A stretch of DNA of 64,000 nt, taken from positions 62,001 through 126,000 of the forward strand of contig NZ_WNKF01000010.1 in assembly GCF_010119225.1 (NCBI RefSeq), read 5' to 3'. Positions within the stretch are counted from its first letter, which is position 1, and each line of letters starts with the position of its first letter. This document shows, piece after piece, positions 50,757 to 60,070 of the stretch. The stretch is from Cyclobacterium roseum. GTDB lineage: Bacteria > Bacteroidota > Bacteroidia > Cytophagales > Cyclobacteriaceae. A program made the position numbers and the translations under genes. Below the pieces are notes generated by a model. It saw only the letters and a program-made list of their open reading frames with translations. It was not told where the DNA came from and made no database searches.

Positions 50757-51722
50757 TTATTTTAATGCGTTAATCGCTTCAGTCAATTTTGGGACCACCT
50801 CAAATGCGTCCCCAACGATCCCGTAATCAGCCACTTTAAAGAAGGGGGCTTCCGGATCCTTGTTAATTACCACCATGTATCTGGAAGCATTTACCCCTGC
50901 CAAATGCTGTATGGCACCAGAAATGGCTACCGCAAGGTACAGGGAAGGCGCTACTTTCACACCGGTTTGTCCCACGTGCTCGTGATGGGGTCTCCAGCCC
51001 GAATCCGAGACGGGCTTTGAGCAACCTTTCGCAGCTCCCAGTGCATCTGCCAGGTCTTCTATCAGCCCCCAGTTTTCGGGGCCATTGAGTCCCCTTCCTC
51101 CCGAAACCACAATATCCGCTTCCGGCAACAATACTTCTCCAGTGGCCTTTTCAGTTCCTGTTATTTTTGCTGAGAAAGTCTCCCCGGGAAGATCTATCGT
51201 AACGTTTTCAACCGGAGCGGCCGATCCGTCTGTTTTCACAGGCTGGATATTTTTCTTTATGGCCAGTATTTTATTCTCGGTATGAATACCGGTGTCCACA
51301 AAGGCTTTTCCGGTGAAAATGCTCCTTCTAACAACAAACCCATCGGTCAAATCCGGCAACCCTACCACATTGGTGGCCATGCCAGCCTCCAGCCTTACCG
51401 CTAAACGCGCCGCCACGGCATCCCCCAGAGAGGATTTGGCTAAAACCAGCGTTTTCGCTTTTACCTTATCAAAAACCTGAGCGACCACTTCGGCATGGGC
51501 CTGAATGACTCCGGCAGCCAAACGATCATCCGTTACCTGAATGACTCCGGCAGCCCCTGCTTTGCCCAGCAGCTCCGCTTCTCCTTCCACCGCTTCTCCA
51601 AGGCTTACTACCTGCACCTTATCCCCGGTTATTTCCCCCAGGGCGGCCGCATAAGAAACGGCTTCCAGGGAAGAGTTTTTGATTCGGCCCTGATCTTTCT
51701 CTATATATACTAATATTGACAT
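50757..51722 (-). CDS. etfA: Electron transfer flavoprotein, alpha subunit
   Basis: 321 residues. Binds FAD in its C-terminal domain: [36 protein letters not shown] and [16 protein letters not shown], the classic ETF-alpha signature with the long consensus. Accepts electrons from acyl-CoA dehydrogenases and passes them to ETF-quinone oxidoreductase. Directly behind etfB (13 bases) in the same transcript. Confidence 0.93.
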   Translation of the reverse strand: MSILVYIEKDQGRIKNSSLEAVSYAAALGEITGDKVQVVSLGEAVEGEAELLGKAGAAGVIQVTDDRLAAGVIQAHAEVVAQVFDKVKAKTLVLAKSSLGDAVAARLAVRLEAGMATNVVGLPDLTDGFVVRRSIFTGKAFVDTGIHTENKILAIKKNIQPVKTDGSAAPVENVTIDLPGETFSAKITGTEKATGEVLLPEADIVVSGGRGLNGPENWGLIEDLADALGAAKGCSKPVSDSGWRPHHEHVGQTGVKVAPSLYLAVAISGAIQHLAGVNASRYMVVINKDPEAPFFKVADYGIVGDAFEVVPKLTEAINALK

Positions 51723-51735
51723 TTTCTTTCGTTAA

Positions 51736-52467
51736 TTAAAGTATTTTGGCATCGTTTTTTAACAAATCAACCAACTCTTCTACCGTATCCACCAATTTTA
51801 CCGCTCCCTTTGCAGGAGGCAACTCGTATTTTTTCGTTTCAGTCTTGCTTCCAGGCGTTTCCGAATCAATCGCTTTCAAAGGTTTGCTTCTGGCGGACAT
51901 GATTCCTCGCATGTTCGGGATTTTCCATTCCGCAATGGGTTCCTGACAACCTGCAACAAACGGGAGGTCTACGGAAATAAACTCTTTCCCCCCTTCAATT
52001 TCGCGCGAAATAGTAGCTGTATTTCCTTCAATATCCAATTTCATCACCGGAGAAACGGAAGGAATGCCCAGCAGCTCTCCCACCATCCCATGAACCATGC
52101 CTCCGTTGTAATCAATGGATTCTCTACCCATAAGAATCAGATCGAAGGCTTCCTCTTTCGCGAACCGGGCAATCTCACTGGCAACAAACGCTGCATCCTT
52201 AGGAAAAGCATTTATACGAATGGCTTCATCGGCTCCTATCGCCAACGCCTTCCGTAAGGTAGGCTCCGTATCCGATTCTCCAACGTTTAAAACCGTGATG
52301 CTACCTCCACTTTGCTCCTTCAGCTCAACCGCTCTGGCAAGCGCATAATCATCGTATGGACCGATGATAAACTGAACGCCCGTTTTATCAAATTGGGTGT
52401 TATTATCGGTAAATTTAATCTTTGAAGTGGTATCCGGCACATGCGTGATACAAACCAATATTTTCAT
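51736..52467 (-). CDS. etfB: Electron transfer flavoprotein, beta subunit
   Basis: 243 residues. N-terminal KILVCITHVPDTTSKIKF, GPYDDYALARAVEL, and the VAREIEGGKEFISVDLP-like region (ISREIEGGKEFISVD) identify ETF-beta, which binds AMP and docks with the alpha subunit. First gene of etfB-etfA-bifunctional nuclease. Together they serve fatty-acid oxidation; the dienoyl-CoA reductase-type gene in this window fits the same pathway. Confidence 0.93.
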   Translation of the reverse strand: MKILVCITHVPDTTSKIKFTDNNTQFDKTGVQFIIGPYDDYALARAVELKEQSGGSITVLNVGESDTEPTLRKALAIGADEAIRINAFPKDAAFVASEIARFAKEEAFDLILMGRESIDYNGGMVHGMVGELLGIPSVSPVMKLDIEGNTATISREIEGGKEFISVDLPFVAGCQEPIAEWKIPNMRGIMSARSKPLKAIDSETPGSKTETKKYELPPAKGAVKLVDTVEELVDLLKNDAKIL

Positions 52468-52481
52468 GTATTATTTTTAAT

Positions 52482-52489
52482 TAAATTTG
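52482..52489 (+). promoter_or_regulatory. Candidate -7 element for the TPR gene
   Basis: TAAATTTG fits TAnnTTTG, 25 bases before the ATG at 52515. Confidence 0.35.
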
Positions 52490-52514
52490 TCAACTAGGAA
52501 TTAAACGCAAAACC

Positions 52515-52841
52515 ATGAATCAGCATGACAGAGTCCGGGAACTGCAAATGTACCTGGAAGAGGAACCCGGAAATCCATTTAATATTTATGCCTTGGCGTT
52601 GGAATATCAAAACCAAGACAAAGAAAAGGCTTCTTTTTATTTTAACAAACTATTACGTGAACATAAAAGTTATCTTCCTTCTTATTACCATGCTGCCCGG
52701 TTGTTTTCCGACCTGGGGCTGATGGAAAAAGCAGAAAGCACCTACCTGGAAGGAATCGAACTTGCTAAAAACCAAAGCAATGCTCACGCACTCAAAGAAC
52801 TGCAAAACGCTTACCTAAATTTCCAATTTGAGAACGATTAG
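52515..52841 (+). CDS. Small tetratricopeptide-repeat protein
   Basis: 108 residues. Two to three TPR units: NPFNIYALALEYQNQDKEKASFYFNKLL (about 20-47), SYLPSYYHAARLFSDLGLMEKAESTYLEGI (about 52-81) and an NAHALKELQNAYL helix. Soluble, no signal peptide, probably a protein-interaction adaptor. Divergent from etfB, convergent with the MDR gene. Confidence 0.78.
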   Translation: MNQHDRVRELQMYLEEEPGNPFNIYALALEYQNQDKEKASFYFNKLLREHKSYLPSYYHAARLFSDLGLMEKAESTYLEGIELAKNQSNAHALKELQNAYLNFQFEND

Positions 52842-52906
52842 CTCCTGTTTTCCATGGCAATAACCGGATAAATCACTTTATTCCCCAAAGGCATCCCGCC
52901 AACAGG

Positions 52907-53923
52907 CTAATCCTGCGACTCCGTTCCTGTTTGCAACACCAACTTTCCCAGTTGAGAACTTTTTTCCATTTTTTCAAATGCCAATAGTGCACTGCTTAGC
53001 GGAAAGACAGCATCCACCACAGGGATAAGCTCCTGATTTGTTACCCAGGCCAGCATTTCTTCAAAATCCCTGTCGGATCCCATGGTTGTCCCTTGTAGGG
53101 TCACTTGTTTCCAAAATAATTTTCGGGCATTCAGCTCCGGTATATTTCCCAGCGTAGCGCCGTAAAACACCAGTCTCCCGCCCGGCCGCACGACATCCAT
53201 TAGTTGGTTGACCGTAGCCCCCATGGCACTGTCAATGATCAAATCAAAACCATCCGAATGGGCCATTGCCTCATCTGTCCAGGAATCGGAATGATACAAA
53301 TAGCCCGCCTCGGCTCCCATAGCTATTGCTTTTTCCAGCTTCCAGGCGGCACCACTGGTAACGAACACCCTGGCTCCTTTAGAGAGGGCAAATTGAACCG
53401 CCATTTGGGCCACGCCTCCTCCAAACCCAGTGACCAATACCTTATCTCCTTTTTTCACCTTTCCCTGAACGACCGTAGCCCGGTAGGCTGTCACACCACC
53501 TAAGGGAAGTGCCGCTGCCTGGACAGAATCCAGATGGGCTGGTTTCTGATGAACCCTATCTACCGGCACGCAGCAATACTCCGCAAAAGTGCCGTGTTCG
53601 GGCATTCCCAATATGCTAAAATCCGGACCCTGAGCTGCAGCGTCTTCTCCCCAGTTTTTTGCAGGATTGATTAGAACTTCTTTCCCAATCCAGGATTTAT
53701 CCACCTGCTCTCCTACCGCAACCACTTCACCGGCTCCATCCGATCCTAATATAATACCATCCTTTAAATTAGGGTATTTTTGTTCCCGACACCATTGGTC
53801 CCTGTGATTTAAAGCCGCGGCACTGATTTTTACTTTTACCTCCCAGGCTTCAGGTATGGGCTCCCGGAGCTCCACGAAGGTTATTCCATCTTTATGACTA
53901 CTATCCAGTACAATGCATTTCAT
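52907..53923 (-). CDS. MDR-superfamily zinc-type alcohol dehydrogenase/quinone oxidoreductase
   Basis: 338 residues. N-terminal GroES-like domain with LNHRDQWCREQKYP and ILGSDGAGEVVAVGEQV, then an NAD(P)-binding Rossmann domain with DKVLVTGFGGGVAQMAVQFAL (about 160-180). The catalytic-zinc Cys pattern of true ADHs is incomplete, so a quinone-reductase-like NADPH enzyme is likely. Substrate unknown. Lies 42 bases after dnaB on the same strand. Confidence 0.8.
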   Translation of the reverse strand: MKCIVLDSSHKDGITFVELREPIPEAWEVKVKISAAALNHRDQWCREQKYPNLKDGIILGSDGAGEVVAVGEQVDKSWIGKEVLINPAKNWGEDAAAQGPDFSILGMPEHGTFAEYCCVPVDRVHQKPAHLDSVQAAALPLGGVTAYRATVVQGKVKKGDKVLVTGFGGGVAQMAVQFALSKGARVFVTSGAAWKLEKAIAMGAEAGYLYHSDSWTDEAMAHSDGFDLIIDSAMGATVNQLMDVVRPGGRLVFYGATLGNIPELNARKLFWKQVTLQGTTMGSDRDFEEMLAWVTNQELIPVVDAVFPLSSALLAFEKMEKSSQLGKLVLQTGTESQD

Positions 53924-53965
53924 GAGTTTGGTATCTAAGGTTAACGGATTATTCGCTTGGGATTA

Positions 53966-55546
53966 CTAAAATGGAGCTTTGTCGTCCCCTTCCGGAAAGG
54001 GATTATCTCCCTGGGCATCTCCATTTGCCTTACTCCCCATTCTTACCATGCCGGCATCATCAAAACCCTGCCCGCCGGCACTGCTGGGAAACCTGCTTCC
54101 ATAAAGCGCATCCTGCGGCTGGTAGGGAACGTTCATGTCCAGGTCGGTAAATTTGGTGTATTTTCCAATGAACCTGAGCTTGACGCTTTCCAGGGAGCCG
54201 TTCCGGTGCTTGGCGATGATTACTTCCCCTACCCCGGAGGTGCTATTGCCGTCCTCATCTTCCGTAATTCCATAATATTCCGGCCGGTATAAAAACATGA
54301 CGATATCTGCATCCTGCTCGATGGCTCCGGATTCCCGGAGATCGGATAGCTGTGGCCGCTTGTCGCCGCCTCTTGTCTCTACGGCCCTTGATAGCTGCGA
54401 CAGCGCAATGACAGGCACGTTCAGCTCCTTGGCAATTTTTTTCAAGGCCCTGGATATACTTGAAATCTCCTGCTCCCGGTTACCTCCCTGGTTTCCTTTA
54501 CTATCCCCGGACATCAATTGCAAATAGTCAATAACAATCAGTTGCACGTCGTTTTGTGCTTTAAGCCGTCTGCATTTTGCCCGGAGCTCCAAAATGGATA
54601 GGGCTGGCGTATCGTCCACAAACAAAGGGGCGGAGGTAAGTTTACCTGTCTTATGTATCAATTGCTGCCATTCGTAATCGGCAAGGTTTCCTTTTTTTAT
54701 TTTTTCCGAATCAAGTTCTGCTTCCGAGCTTATCAGTCGATTTACCAACTGAAGGGAAGACATCTCCAGGGAAAAAATGGCTACCGGCCGGTCATGATCG
54801 ACGGCGGCATTTCGCAAGACAGAAAGTACAAAGGCCGTTTTCCCCATGGCAGGCCTTGCCGCTATGATCACCAGATCCGACTTTTGCCAGCCGGAGGTGA
54901 CCCTATCAAGACCGGTAAAACCAGAAGGAACTCCCGTAAGGCCGTCTTTCTGTCCCTTTTTGCTTTCCAACTCCACAATGGCTTCGCGCATGATGGAACG
55001 CATGTCCATGTAGTTCTTTTTGATGTTATTCTCAGAAATTTCAAAAAGAGACTGCTCCATTTTGTCCAGCAGTTCGAACACATCGGTGGTATCCTCAAAT
55101 GCTTCCTTTTGGATTTCTGATGATATGCGTATCATGTCCCGCTTCATGGCCTGCTCGGTGATAATCCGGGCATGGTATTCAATATTGGAAGCGGAGGAAA
55201 CCTTAGAGGTGAGTTCGGTGATAAAATAGGCACCTCCTACCAGCTCCAGCTTTCCGTTCTTTCGAAGTTGGTTGGTAACTGTCAGCAAATCGATGGGTTC
55301 CCCGGCATTAAACAAGTCCAAAATGGCTTCATAAACCAATTTATGAGCGTCCTTGTAAAAACTATCCGAAGAAAGAATGTCCACCACAGCGGTAAGTGCA
55401 TCTTTTTCCAGCATCAGAGCACCCAATACCGCTTCCTCCAAATCAATGGCCTGCGGAGGTAATTTCCCCAGGGCACCATAAGGCTCAGAGGGCCTTCTCC
55501 TCAATCCCATTTTTCGCTCCGATTTACTACTGTCGTTTTCAGCCAT
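53966..55546 (-). CDS. dnaB: Replicative DNA helicase
   Basis: 526 residues. N-terminal DnaB_N helical domain (PQAIDLEEAVLGALMLEKDAL), linker helix, and RecA-like domain with Walker A AARPAMGKTAFVLS, Walker B LIVIDYLQLMSG, ISRALKKIAKELNVPVIALSQLSRAVE and the arginine-finger region ADIVMFLYRPEYYG. Length is a little above the E. coli enzyme because of a C-terminal tail of Gly/Asp/Asn. A likely -7 element ends 5 bases before the ATG, so the message may be leaderless. Confidence 0.95.
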   Translation of the reverse strand: MAENDSSKSERKMGLRRRPSEPYGALGKLPPQAIDLEEAVLGALMLEKDALTAVVDILSSDSFYKDAHKLVYEAILDLFNAGEPIDLLTVTNQLRKNGKLELVGGAYFITELTSKVSSASNIEYHARIITEQAMKRDMIRISSEIQKEAFEDTTDVFELLDKMEQSLFEISENNIKKNYMDMRSIMREAIVELESKKGQKDGLTGVPSGFTGLDRVTSGWQKSDLVIIAARPAMGKTAFVLSVLRNAAVDHDRPVAIFSLEMSSLQLVNRLISSEAELDSEKIKKGNLADYEWQQLIHKTGKLTSAPLFVDDTPALSILELRAKCRRLKAQNDVQLIVIDYLQLMSGDSKGNQGGNREQEISSISRALKKIAKELNVPVIALSQLSRAVETRGGDKRPQLSDLRESGAIEQDADIVMFLYRPEYYGITEDEDGNSTSGVGEVIIAKHRNGSLESVKLRFIGKYTKFTDLDMNVPYQPQDALYGSRFPSSAGGQGFDDAGMVRMGSKANGDAQGDNPFPEGDDKAPF

Positions 55547-55551
55547 ATCTG

Positions 55552-55559
55552 CAAAAGTA
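55552..55559 (-). promoter_or_regulatory. Candidate -7 element of dnaB
   Basis: Minus strand TACTTTTG at 55559-55552; 5 bases to the dnaB ATG at 55546. TTG at about 25 bases upstream is rather far. Same geometry as at higB and mntA. Confidence 0.4.
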
Positions 55560-55738
55560 CCCCTTTCAGTACAAAGTTTTTGAACAAGTTATGCACTTTA
55601 TTATCCACAAAATGCTAAGCACTATATAGACAACGACTTGGCACCAACATCTATTCCAAAGTCTTTTTAATTTTAATTAAAAATGAATTAACGGCACTTT
55701 ACCAAAACCGGTTAGGTATTTAAAGCCATAAAATTCCC

Positions 55739-55746
55739 TATATTTG
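55739..55746 (+). promoter_or_regulatory. Candidate -7 element of the exonuclease gene
   Basis: TATATTTG fits the consensus, about 127 bases before the ATG at 55874. No good -33 partner. Confidence 0.35.
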
Positions 55747-55873
55747 TGCCTTGAAAATAATTTTTAAAGAAATCCTTCGAGGAATGTAGCAGACGCAAAA
55801 CCAGGTTGTTTTTGTTTCCTGACTTTCTTCATTCCCCTGTGAAACTTCTTCTGTACCAAATAAACACCCAATC

Positions 55874-56677
55874 ATGGAATTGAATTTAAAATCACCCATT
55901 GCTTTTTTCGATCTTGAAGCCACCGGAATCAACGTATCTACGGATAGAATCGTCGAAATATCGATTTTAAAAGTATACCCTGAAGGGCGGGAAGAAATCA
56001 AAACAATGCAGATCAATCCTACGGTACCCATCCCACTGGAATCTTCCCTTATTCATGGGATATACGATAAGGACGTGGCAGATTCGCCAACCTTTAAGGA
56101 TGTCGCCCGGGAACTGCACCAGTTTTTTGAAGGTGCTGATTTGGCTGGATTCAATGTTCTAAAATACGATATCCCCTTGTTGGTAGAGGAATTTTTGAGG
56201 GCGGGAATAGATTTTGACATAGAAAAACGGAATTTGCTCGACGCCCAAAAAATCTTTTTTATGATGGAAAAGCGAAACCTCGCTTCGGCCTACAAATTTT
56301 ACTGTGGGAAAGTACTGGAAAACGCCCATAGTGCCGAAGCCGATACCCTGGCCACCTATGAGGTTTTCAAGGCCCAAATCAACCGATATGCGGGTGAAGA
56401 AATGGAGGATCTCCAGGGAAATACCGTGGGTACCATGGAAAATGACATGAAAAAAATCCATAACATGATCAATGAAAAAATGGTGGATTTGGCAGGCCGG
56501 TTCGTTTTCAATGACAAGGGCGAGGAGTGTTTTAATTTTGGCAAGCAAAAGGGCAAACCCGTGGCTCAGGTTTTGAAGGAAGAGCCGGGCTATTATGACT
56601 GGATGATGAAAGGAGACTTTCCATTGGACACCAAAAGAAAACTTACCCAGGTAAAGCTAAGGGGATTCAATCAATAA
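55874..56677 (+). CDS. 3'-5' exonuclease, DnaQ-like (DEDDh)
   Basis: 267 residues. Exo I FFDLEATGINVSTDRIVEI, Exo II LAGFNVLKYDIPLL (Asn, Asp) and Exo III AHSAEADTLATYEVF with the catalytic His and Asp. A C-terminal extension of about 70 residues (FNFGKQKGKPVAQVLKEEPGYYDW, then MMKGDFP) is a small EXPERT-like helper domain that recurs in Bacteroidota exonucleases. Possibly a proofreading or repair exonuclease, not necessarily the DnaQ of the replisome. Confidence 0.87.
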   Translation: MELNLKSPIAFFDLEATGINVSTDRIVEISILKVYPEGREEIKTMQINPTVPIPLESSLIHGIYDKDVADSPTFKDVARELHQFFEGADLAGFNVLKYDIPLLVEEFLRAGIDFDIEKRNLLDAQKIFFMMEKRNLASAYKFYCGKVLENAHSAEADTLATYEVFKAQINRYAGEEMEDLQGNTVGTMENDMKKIHNMINEKMVDLAGRFVFNDKGEECFNFGKQKGKPVAQVLKEEPGYYDWMMKGDFPLDTKRKLTQVKLRGFNQ

Positions 56678-56698
56678 TTCTGATTGCTGACTTTTTCC

Positions 56699-57679
56699 TT
56701 ATTGGCCAAGTAATGACTTAAAAGGCAAGGGATATAGTGAACAGAGATAGTCCAGATCCTCTTTCGTCAGCGGGCGAATACCCTGCGTATTCTGATGGGC
56801 TTGCCGGGGTGTTTTGATACCGGGAATCACCGAGGAGACACCTTTAAAACTCAAAATAAAGCTCATCGCCAACTCGGTTTTTGAAAGTCCATAGGTTTCG
56901 CATAAGTGCCAAACGCCATTTTCCAGCGTATCCAGAGCAGTCCCCAGCAATTCCGGTGGTAATCTGAAAACCCGATGATCGTCCTTCGGAAAACGGGTGG
57001 ATTTGGAAAATTTACCCGTCAACAAACCAAATTGTAACGGCATTCTCGCCAGTATTCCATAACCCAGCTGCTGGGATTTTTTTACTATTGGCAGGGCTTG
57101 CTGGTTCATAATATTCAGCACCAATTGCATGCCGTCAGCCACCTTATGTGAAAACAAGTATTCAGCCTCTGGCTCCGGCGAAAAGGTATTTAACGACACC
57201 CCCCAATAGCGGATCTTGCCCGTATCTTTGAGTTTTTCCATGGCTAAAACGCATTCCCCTTTTTCCAAATCGGCGACTTTGGCGGTATGAAGCTGATAGT
57301 AATCGATTACCTCCCGGTTTAACCTGCGCAAACTTTCCTCACAAGACCGAATAATGTGCTTCGCGGAATAATCCGTATAAATCGCCCCATTCGAATCCAA
57401 CCGATGCCCCAGTTTACTGGCCAAAATCACATCTTGCCGATTGCCCAGTACTTTTCCCAGCAGCCGTTCGGAATGCCCTAGTCCATAAAAATCTGCGGTA
57501 TCGAACAAGTTCACCCCTAAATCCAAAGCCTTTTTCACTGCCTCTTCGGACACCTTATCATCCACACTTCCCCAACCGATTGGGATGTCCCCAGCCATGG
57601 AAGGCCCCCCGATTCCCCAGGCTCCAAAACCGATTTCACTAACCCGAAGGGAGGTATTTCCAAATTTTCTATACTCCAT
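56699..57679 (-). CDS. Aldo/keto reductase
   Basis: 326 residues, TIM barrel. Catalytic tetrad Asp in NLFDTADFYGLG with Tyr55-like residue, Lys in VILASKLGH, and His in YYQLHTAKV. NADPH site at the end: VSSVIPGIKTPRQAHQN. GFGAWGIGGPS is the N-terminal motif. Monomeric reductase for aldehydes or sugars; substrate not readable. Convergent with the exonuclease gene. Confidence 0.87.
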   Translation of the reverse strand: MEYRKFGNTSLRVSEIGFGAWGIGGPSMAGDIPIGWGSVDDKVSEEAVKKALDLGVNLFDTADFYGLGHSERLLGKVLGNRQDVILASKLGHRLDSNGAIYTDYSAKHIIRSCEESLRRLNREVIDYYQLHTAKVADLEKGECVLAMEKLKDTGKIRYWGVSLNTFSPEPEAEYLFSHKVADGMQLVLNIMNQQALPIVKKSQQLGYGILARMPLQFGLLTGKFSKSTRFPKDDHRVFRLPPELLGTALDTLENGVWHLCETYGLSKTELAMSFILSFKGVSSVIPGIKTPRQAHQNTQGIRPLTKEDLDYLCSLYPLPFKSLLGQ

Positions 57680-57863
57680 AATTACCCGTGAAATATCATT
57701 TTAAATAGCGTTAAAATTTCAATAGCTGGATATGAAGCTAACCAAAAAACGGGATATCCCCTTCATTCAAGCCCTAATTTTTAATCTGATCTTCGGTTAA
57801 GAATAAGCCATATGTTCCATTTTTCTAAATCTTACAAATTTCTTAAAAAATAAAAATTGTTGG

Positions 57864-57871
57864 TATTTTTG
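57864..57871 (+). promoter_or_regulatory. Candidate -7 element of the GNAT gene
   Basis: TATTTTTG, 62 bases upstream of the ATG at 57933. No -33 partner at the normal spacing. Confidence 0.3.
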
Positions 57872-57932
57872 TCAGGCAGTTATTACAAGTTTAGCTCTTG
57901 AGAAAAATCCCACACCATCCAATCCGATTGAA

Positions 57933-58433
57933 ATGATTCAACTTTTACCTGCAGGTATTGAGCAGATTCCCCTGGTGCAGAAAATGGCAGCAGAAACCTG
58001 GCCGTCTGCTTTTGGAAAGATCCTCAGCCAGGAACAATTGGCCTACATGATGCAAAAAATGTACAGCACCTCGGCTCTGAAGGAACAAATAGAGGCAAAA
58101 GGTCATCGTTTTTTAATCGCATATGAGGAACAAAAAGCGCTGGGATTTTCCTCCTTTGAAACCAATTACCTAAACAAACCACACCTAAAAATTCACAAAC
58201 TATACATTTTGCCTGAGTCCCAGGGCAAAGGTCTGGGAAGCAAGTTTTTGAAGACCCTGGAAACGGCCGGTCAAAAGGAAGGGATGAAAAACCTGGAGTT
58301 AAACGTTAATAAATACAATAAACAGGCATTGGATTTTTATTTGAAGATGGGATTCCAAAAATTCAGGGAAGAGGTCATTCCCATTGGAAAAGGCTTTGTG
58401 ATGGATGATTACTCACTGCTAAAGCCCATTTGA
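57933..58433 (+). CDS. GNAT-family N-acetyltransferase
   Basis: 166 residues. Acetyl-CoA-binding motif A: LHKLYILPESQGKGLGSKFLKTLE (Q/RxxGxG/A form, about 92-115), and motif B NKQALDFYLKMGFQKF. Substrate could be a spermidine, peptide or amino sugar; not readable. Convergent with the two-component cluster (8-base gap). Confidence 0.87.
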   Translation: MIQLLPAGIEQIPLVQKMAAETWPSAFGKILSQEQLAYMMQKMYSTSALKEQIEAKGHRFLIAYEEQKALGFSSFETNYLNKPHLKIHKLYILPESQGKGLGSKFLKTLETAGQKEGMKNLELNVNKYNKQALDFYLKMGFQKFREEVIPIGKGFVMDDYSLLKPI

Positions 58434-58440
58434 ACGTTTC

Positions 58441-59457
58441 CTAGCCCTCATTATCCGGGAGATCGATGTCACGGGCTTTTCCGTTGATGTCCTTGATCAC
58501 TTCATCCAGTTCATCTGCTGAAAACAAAATATGATCCAACAGCTCTTTTTTCTCCTCGGAAAGGTCTTTCAATTCTATTCCCAATAAATTCACCAGCCCC
58601 ATCAGCCGCGCCAGAGGTGCCCTAACCACATGGGATTGGACCCAGGCAATGTCCTTCAGGCGTTTGTTTTGTTGTTCTATGGTTTCTATGTAGGCTTTTT
58701 TCAGGGTGACATCATTAGCCAAAACCAGTTTGGCGGGCTGTCCATCAAAGTTGATCAGGTTTGAACTCACTTCTACGGTGATCACGTCTCCGTTTTTCTT
58801 GGTGTGCAAAAAAGTTCCTGCATTTCTTAGCCCACCGACTCGTTTACCTTCTTCAAGGGCCTTGTAAAGTTTTCCCTTTTCATTTTCAGGTCGTATATCC
58901 TCGATGGTCATGGAAAGAAATTCCTCCATGGAATAGCCATAGGACTGAATCGCCGCCTCATTGACATCCAAAAATCCAAGTGATACCTTATCATACACCC
59001 ACATTGGTAACGGACTAAGGTGAAAAAGCTCCTTGTATCGTAGTTCAGACTCTTCCAGGCGATTGAAAACCTTCTTTCTTTCAATGCTGTAGATAATACT
59101 TCGGGATAGGATATCCGGGTGGAGTTCGTCTTTGACAAGGTAGTCGGACATTCCCAAACCGATAGACTTAACTGCAAAATTTCGATCCGCATATCCGGTC
59201 AGAACCACCACCGGAATTTTCCCTGCCAGACCAAGGATTTCTTTGATTAATTGTTCTCCACTTTTATCAGGAAGCGACAAATCCAGCAAAATGAGCTGGT
59301 AGTCACTCATTTTTTTTCCGGATGCACTTTTAAAGGTAGGCGCACTATCGATGATAACGGTAGGGAATTTTTCCTCAATGGCTTCAGACACCAATAAAAA
59401 ATCACCTTCATTATCTTCGATAACCAAAAGTTTTAGATTTTCATAAGCAGGTGACAT
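58441..59457 (-). CDS. Receiver-PAS-DHp protein without ATPase domain
   Basis: 338 residues. Receiver domain about 8-125 with Asp59 (LLDLSLPDKSG) and Lys109 (YLVKDEL); PAS domain about 135-258 (FHLSPLPMWVYDK, GFLDVNEAAIQSYGY); then a histidine-kinase-type dimerisation helix with His276 in WVQSHVVRAPLARLMGLV and a coiled end. It stops there: no HATPase. So it can receive phosphate on Asp59 and perhaps on His276, but cannot hydrolyse ATP. Lies 4 bases after the receiver gene. Start at 59457 gives MSPAYENL. Confidence 0.83.
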   Translation of the reverse strand: MSPAYENLKLLVIEDNEGDFLLVSEAIEEKFPTVIIDSAPTFKSASGKKMSDYQLILLDLSLPDKSGEQLIKEILGLAGKIPVVVLTGYADRNFAVKSIGLGMSDYLVKDELHPDILSRSIIYSIERKKVFNRLEESELRYKELFHLSPLPMWVYDKVSLGFLDVNEAAIQSYGYSMEEFLSMTIEDIRPENEKGKLYKALEEGKRVGGLRNAGTFLHTKKNGDVITVEVSSNLINFDGQPAKLVLANDVTLKKAYIETIEQQNKRLKDIAWVQSHVVRAPLARLMGLVNLLGIELKDLSEEKKELLDHILFSADELDEVIKDINGKARDIDLPDNEG

Positions 59458-59461
59458 GGAG

Positions 59462-59893
59462 TCAGGATTTTGAGGGAAGCTGAGCCAGGGAAAACCAGAA
59501 CTTTTCAATTTTCTCCAGAATATCCTGATAACTTTCCGAGCCTACCGGTTTGGTAATGTAACTATTGGCATGGTTTAGATACGATTCCAGAATATCGTTA
59601 TGACTAGATGAAGTAGTCAACATGATTACTGGAAGCCGTTTCAATCCTTCCGAATTTTTAATAAAATGGAGCACTTCCTGCCCATTTTTTTTGGGTAAGT
59701 TAATATCCAGTAGAACGAGGTCAGGCACTTCGCTTTGGCTTCCATGGACGCAGGTTTTAAGAAACTCCACGGCTTCCTGACCATCTTTAGCGCAGGTGAT
59801 TTGAAGGGGAAAACTCAGGTCTTCCAAAGCCTCTGATATTAACAGAATGTCTCCTTCATTATCCTCTATTAAAAAAAGCTTTAGCATTTTCAT
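59462..59893 (-). CDS. Single-domain response regulator (Rcp1-like)
   Basis: 143 residues, receiver only: IEDNEGD acidic pocket, Asp63 in LLDINLPKKNGQEV, Thr/Ser in IMLTTSSSHNDI and Lys in SYITKPVG. The IEDNEGDxxL and KKNG forms match the Rcp1 group, which are typical partners of phytochrome-like or PAS/GAF kinases such as the one upstream. Upstream promoter at 59961-59995. Confidence 0.88.
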   Translation of the reverse strand: MKMLKLFLIEDNEGDILLISEALEDLSFPLQITCAKDGQEAVEFLKTCVHGSQSEVPDLVLLDINLPKKNGQEVLHFIKNSEGLKRLPVIMLTTSSSHNDILESYLNHANSYITKPVGSESYQDILEKIEKFWFSLAQLPSKS

Positions 59894-59960
59894 TTTTTAA
59901 AGTTATGGTTGGTCAGCCTACTATACCAGAAAGCAGCTTTCGGACTAGTTGAATAAAAAA

Positions 59961-59995
59961 CAAATCTAGTTTAAATCCAAAGATTACCCCACAAA
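59961..59995 (-). promoter_or_regulatory. Candidate promoter of the response-regulator gene pair
   Basis: Minus strand TTTG (59995-59992), 23 bases, TAGATTTG (59968-59961). Spacing at the upper end of the normal range. Leader of about 60 bases before the ATG at 59893. Confidence 0.4.
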
Positions 59996-60070
59996 TTTTA
60001 ATAACAATATTCTAAATAATTTAAGTTCAGGCTGTTAGTGAATAGGGAATCGGACATAATCCCAAACATT

